DNA of 52,200 nucleotides. Source: Candidatus Nitrotoga sp. CP45. Lineage in GTDB: Bacteria; Pseudomonadota; Gammaproteobacteria; Burkholderiales; Gallionellaceae. The first letter of the stretch is position 1; the number at the start of each line of letters is the position of its first letter. The translations under genes were made by a program, and so were the position numbers. The stretch is from positions 1 through 52,200 of the forward strand of contig CAMCFJ010000020.1 in NCBI GenBank assembly GCA_945874105.1. The letters run 5' to 3'. The notes under the pieces were generated by a model that saw only the letters and a list, made by a program, of their open reading frames with translations, made no database searches and had not been told where the DNA came from. Shown here piece by piece: positions 49,634 to 52,200 of the stretch.

Positions 49634-51451
49634 ATGCGCTTGAGACATATATTTCCTATTTTTTTAATGCAAGGTCTATCAGTCACAACATTTCTGTATT
49701 TTAAATTTGTAACGAGCAAGGCTGCTCCTTTGATGCACTTAATCTCGCTGGGCGTCATTCTCACCATCTTCATCACATTATTTCAACTATGCTTCAGAAA
49801 GAATGATAACTCTCAAAAAGCAAAAATTGCTTTCGCTTTTGTTTTTGGCAGCCTCAATTTTTTACTTTTACTCTTTTATGCATTAACAATATATGGCTAT
49901 TTTCATTGGTCTGCACCATTTACGTTTGACCTTTTTAAAGCCTACATAAATCAACTCCCAAAACTTTTAGCGATTGCTGGAATTCCGCTTTTTTACGTAT
50001 TAGTTTTAGCACTATGCTTTCTAGGTATCTTCTTGATGTATTACTATTTAAGTAAATTTATATTGCTCAATAGTAAAGATGTCAAAAATTTCAAAGCTAT
50101 TAAACTCAAATTTTACTCATTAGAGATTTTTCTGAAACCGATGGTTTGTGTCCGACTAACGACGGTATTCTGTATATTATTATATGCACTGACCTACAAG
50201 TTATGGTTTCCAAGAGAGCCTTTTTCTATTGCAGTTACTAATAACTTGAGCTTAAGTAATCTTGCCCCTAAAGAACTTTTTTTTACCAATTTTGAAGGTA
50301 AAAAATATGTAGCTCAACCTCCCATTATGGATTTAAACATCAAGCCTCGGCCTCTTATACTGATAACAATAGATGCATTACGCAGTAATCAAATGGGTGT
50401 ATACGGCGGAAATCTAGATAACACCCCTTTCTTATCATCATTACTTAAAACAAAACAGTTGCAGAGATTTGAAGTGGCACACTCAATTTGCACTCTTTCA
50501 TTTTGTGGTCTACTAGGAATATTGAGATCAAACTATTGGTCTGGACTTAAAAAACCTTCACCTACCATTAGCGATGCGTTGAAGGACAATAATTACCAAT
50601 CATTTTTTTTACTGGGTGGGGATCATACTAATTTTGCAGGGTTAAAGAATTTTTACGGAAGCAATATAAATTTTTATAAAGATGGCTCAGTCGATTTGAA
50701 CAAATACCCAAATGATGATTTTGAAGTATTGAAATGGGTAAAAGATATCCACCCAAAATACCCACAATCAACCTTCCTGTTTATTCACCTTATGTCAGTA
50801 CACGAGGCAGGATTGAGACATGAGAAATTTATGAGATGGCAGCCATCTGTTGTGCCACTATTTTCAGACTTCACTCCCAACAAGAGTTATGGGGTTGCTT
50901 ATCGAAATAATTATAACAATGGCATTCTTCAAGTTGATGAGATGGTTCGCGCTATTTTTAAGGAGCTAAAAGATAAGGGCATGCTAGACAATGCTCTTGT
51001 TATCATCTCAGCTGACCATGGTGAATATCTCGGTGAATTTAATCGCTTTCATCATGGTCAAGAGCCCTATGAGCCAGTTTCTCGAATCCCGTTGCTCGTT
51101 TATGATCCATTAAATCCTAAATATCCAGATAGACAATTGTCGAGTCAAGTAGATATAGCCCCTACATTTCTTTATGCGATTGGAGCAAGGATCCCATCTA
51201 ACTGGCAGGGAATACCATTACAAATTAAAACTCCGAGAAGCTCTGTATCAATTGCGTCAGGAGATACATCTGGCATGGTAGCGCTAATAGATGGCATGAA
51301 ATATAAATACCTGCGCAAAAGAGGGGATCATTCCGAATGGCTTTTTGACCTAGATTCGCCAGAAGCAGAGACAAGAAATATTGCAAAATTAAATGAAATG
51401 CAGGAAATCTTACTTAAAATACGTACCATAAATAATGCCGCAGAGAAGTGA
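49634..51451 (+). CDS. Membrane sulfatase/phosphoethanolamine-transferase-like protein
   Basis: A 605-residue protein with about five N-terminal helices (residues 1-185) and a periplasmic alkaline-phosphatase-fold domain. RPLILITIDALRSNQMGVYG holds the metal Asp, HSICTLSFCGLLGIL the nucleophile region, and IISADHGEYLGEFNRFHHGQ the second metal site. It may modify lipid A, a glycan or a lipid headgroup. With the methyltransferase in the same operon it suggests an envelope-lipid modification pair. AT-rich like its partner. Confidence 0.8.
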   Translation: MRLRHIFPIFLMQGLSVTTFLYFKFVTSKAAPLMHLISLGVILTIFITLFQLCFRKNDNSQKAKIAFAFVFGSLNFLLLLFYALTIYGYFHWSAPFTFDLFKAYINQLPKLLAIAGIPLFYVLVLALCFLGIFLMYYYLSKFILLNSKDVKNFKAIKLKFYSLEIFLKPMVCVRLTTVFCILLYALTYKLWFPREPFSIAVTNNLSLSNLAPKELFFTNFEGKKYVAQPPIMDLNIKPRPLILITIDALRSNQMGVYGGNLDNTPFLSSLLKTKQLQRFEVAHSICTLSFCGLLGILRSNYWSGLKKPSPTISDALKDNNYQSFFLLGGDHTNFAGLKNFYGSNINFYKDGSVDLNKYPNDDFEVLKWVKDIHPKYPQSTFLFIHLMSVHEAGLRHEKFMRWQPSVVPLFSDFTPNKSYGVAYRNNYNNGILQVDEMVRAIFKELKDKGMLDNALVIISADHGEYLGEFNRFHHGQEPYEPVSRIPLLVYDPLNPKYPDRQLSSQVDIAPTFLYAIGARIPSNWQGIPLQIKTPRSSVSIASGDTSGMVALIDGMKYKYLRKRGDHSEWLFDLDSPEAETRNIAKLNEMQEILLKIRTINNAAEK

Positions 51452-51539
51452 TTTTGCTAAAGCTGAATATGATTGAATTTAGTTGGTGGCGCATTCAACT
51501 CTGAAGTGCAACAGCATTATGCGAGAGAGTGTAGCTGCT

Positions 51540-51740
51540 TTACGAAGGCCTCGTGATGTTACCAGCGACTACTTTTAAAGCCGCCTCCAGTATTGCCACT
51601 CTAAGCCAACTTGCTCTACCAATATCATCTGGCTTGCCGCTTAGCTGTTCTTCCGCCCATATCGTCCATGTCATGTAGTTGCCTTGTGCCAGCCTATCTG
51701 CTGCCTGGATGCGCTTACCCCTCGTCACCCGCAGAACCAT
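51540..51740 (-). CDS. Small protein of unknown function
   Basis: A 66-residue ORF, MVLRVTRGKRIQAADRLAQG followed by NYMTWTIWAEEQLSGKPDDI, overlapping the next gene by 26 bp. I do not recognise it. Codon usage and conserved-looking Trp residues suggest it is real. Confidence 0.5.
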   Translation of the reverse strand: MVLRVTRGKRIQAADRLAQGNYMTWTIWAEEQLSGKPDDIGRASWLRVAILEAALKVVAGNITRPS

Positions 51741-51999
51741 TGTAAAGAATGTCGCCCGTCAACCTTGAAATCACCATCACTCGACTACTCCGCAGAGACA
51801 GCATTCCATCTTCCCAAGGTACATAGACATACCAGCAAGGCTGATCTGTATTGAAACAGTAGATGAGGCAGTTATCCGGTTTCTGGCTGTAACATTTGAA
51901 TTGCCCGTCATGAGGGGGAAACGCCCGCGCTGCAATCGCCAAGGCGAGCTGCTTGGTGATGGGCGGAAACTTTATGACGGTTGCAACGGGTAAGCTCAT
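51715..51999 (-). CDS. Small protein of unknown function with Cys pairs
   Basis: A 94-residue protein: MSLPVATVIKFPPITKQLAL, then GQFKCYSQKPDNCLIYCFNT and DQPCWYVYVPWEDG. Four cysteines and many aromatics suggest a compact fold; no family is recognised. It follows a partial gene by 6 bp, so the three genes form one minus-strand unit. Confidence 0.55.
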   Translation of the reverse strand: MSLPVATVIKFPPITKQLALAIAARAFPPHDGQFKCYSQKPDNCLIYCFNTDQPCWYVYVPWEDGMLSLRSSRVMVISRLTGDILYNGSAGDEG

Positions 52000-52005
52000 A
52001 TCAGG

Positions 52006-52200
52006 TTAGCTCGCATTGGTATTCAGCTTCACCGCAAAATCCGCCACACCGATCTTGAACAGAAACTTGGCAGCGGTATCCAGCGTTTTGAATTCCCGCG
52101 TTTCGCGCTTGCTGGTTTCCAGCGGATTGCCGTCGGCGACGATCATGTAGCCTTGCGCCATGACGGCGTAATGCAATTGGATGCGCTTGATGGCATTGGC
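52006..52200 (-). CDS. Protein of unknown function, C-terminal part (runs off the window)
   Basis: A frame open to the window end on the minus strand: ANAIKRIQLHYAVMAQGYMI followed by VADGNPLETSKRETREFKTL and ending FAVKLNTNAS-stop. The family is not recognised. It leads the small-gene unit behind it. Confidence 0.55.
   Translation of the reverse strand, partial: ANAIKRIQLHYAVMAQGYMIVADGNPLETSKRETREFKTLDTAAKFLFKIGVADFAVKLNTNAS

Overview
The window looks like a mid-GC betaproteobacterial chromosome segment, possibly of the Nitrosomonadales or Gallionellaceae type. That placement is an inference from the housekeeping genes (rlmM-type methyltransferase, YdcH-like protein, alpha-glucan phosphorylase, wrbA, umuDC) and was not tested by any search. 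Much of the window is accessory DNA: a tRNA-integrated island, a large glycosylation island, toxin-antitoxin relics, IS remnants and fossil-looking integron cassettes.

Layout. 1-6.2 kb: the end of a type I restriction R subunit with a YgjP-type metallopeptidase, two near-identical HigA-like antitoxins each preceded by a decayed toxin, an MFS exporter, a YpfJ-like metallopeptidase and a TMEM175-like channel. 6.27-6.46 kb: tRNA-Ser(GCT) and tRNA-Arg(ACG). 6.42-12.48 kb: an island of about 6 kb inserted in the 3' end of tRNA-Arg, bounded by a 45-bp exact direct repeat. It carries a tyrosine integrase, an excisionase-like HTH protein, a rolling-circle HUH Rep, hypothetical proteins and a RelE/Xre-type toxin-antitoxin pair.

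12.97-20.47 kb is the most striking region: seven minus-strand genes, every junction overlapping or abutting. In transcription order they encode a small protein with an N-terminal leader, an RR-hydrophobic segment and an APTS-type proline-rich repeat; a PqqD-glycosyltransferase fusion; a 2-oxoglutarate/Fe(II) prolyl-hydroxylase-like enzyme; an O-fucosyltransferase-like domain fused to a degenerate HPr-kinase-like domain; a second prolyl-hydroxylase-like enzyme; a plant-HPAT-like glycosyltransferase fused to PqqD; and a GT60 (Skp1 GlcNAc-transferase-like) enzyme. I read this as a candidate peptide-directed hydroxyproline O-glycosylation system: PqqD domains recruit the leader, prolines are hydroxylated, and sugars are added stepwise to an arabinogalactan/extensin-like repeat before or during export. 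20.8-30.9 kb adds further eukaryote-like sugar enzymes: a methyltransferase-glycosyltransferase fusion, a second GT60, an exostosin-like enzyme, a 1013-residue multidomain glycosyltransferase, a GT31-like enzyme and a eukaryotic-type UDP-galactopyranose mutase. IS3 remnants lie at both edges.

31-39 kb: small stress, detoxification and metabolic genes (OsmC, PPOX, GNAT, LigB-type dioxygenase, MAPEG), several broken genes, a MITE-like element and three attC-like structures, then an M4 protease and an esterase. 39-47.5 kb: mostly core genes, with an AbiEii-type toxin pair and a umuDC operon whose start codon lies in a perfect palindrome. 47.6-51.5 kb: AT-rich envelope or glycan genes next to IS21-like terminal repeats. 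51.5-52.2 kb: minus-strand accessory genes of unknown function running off the window.
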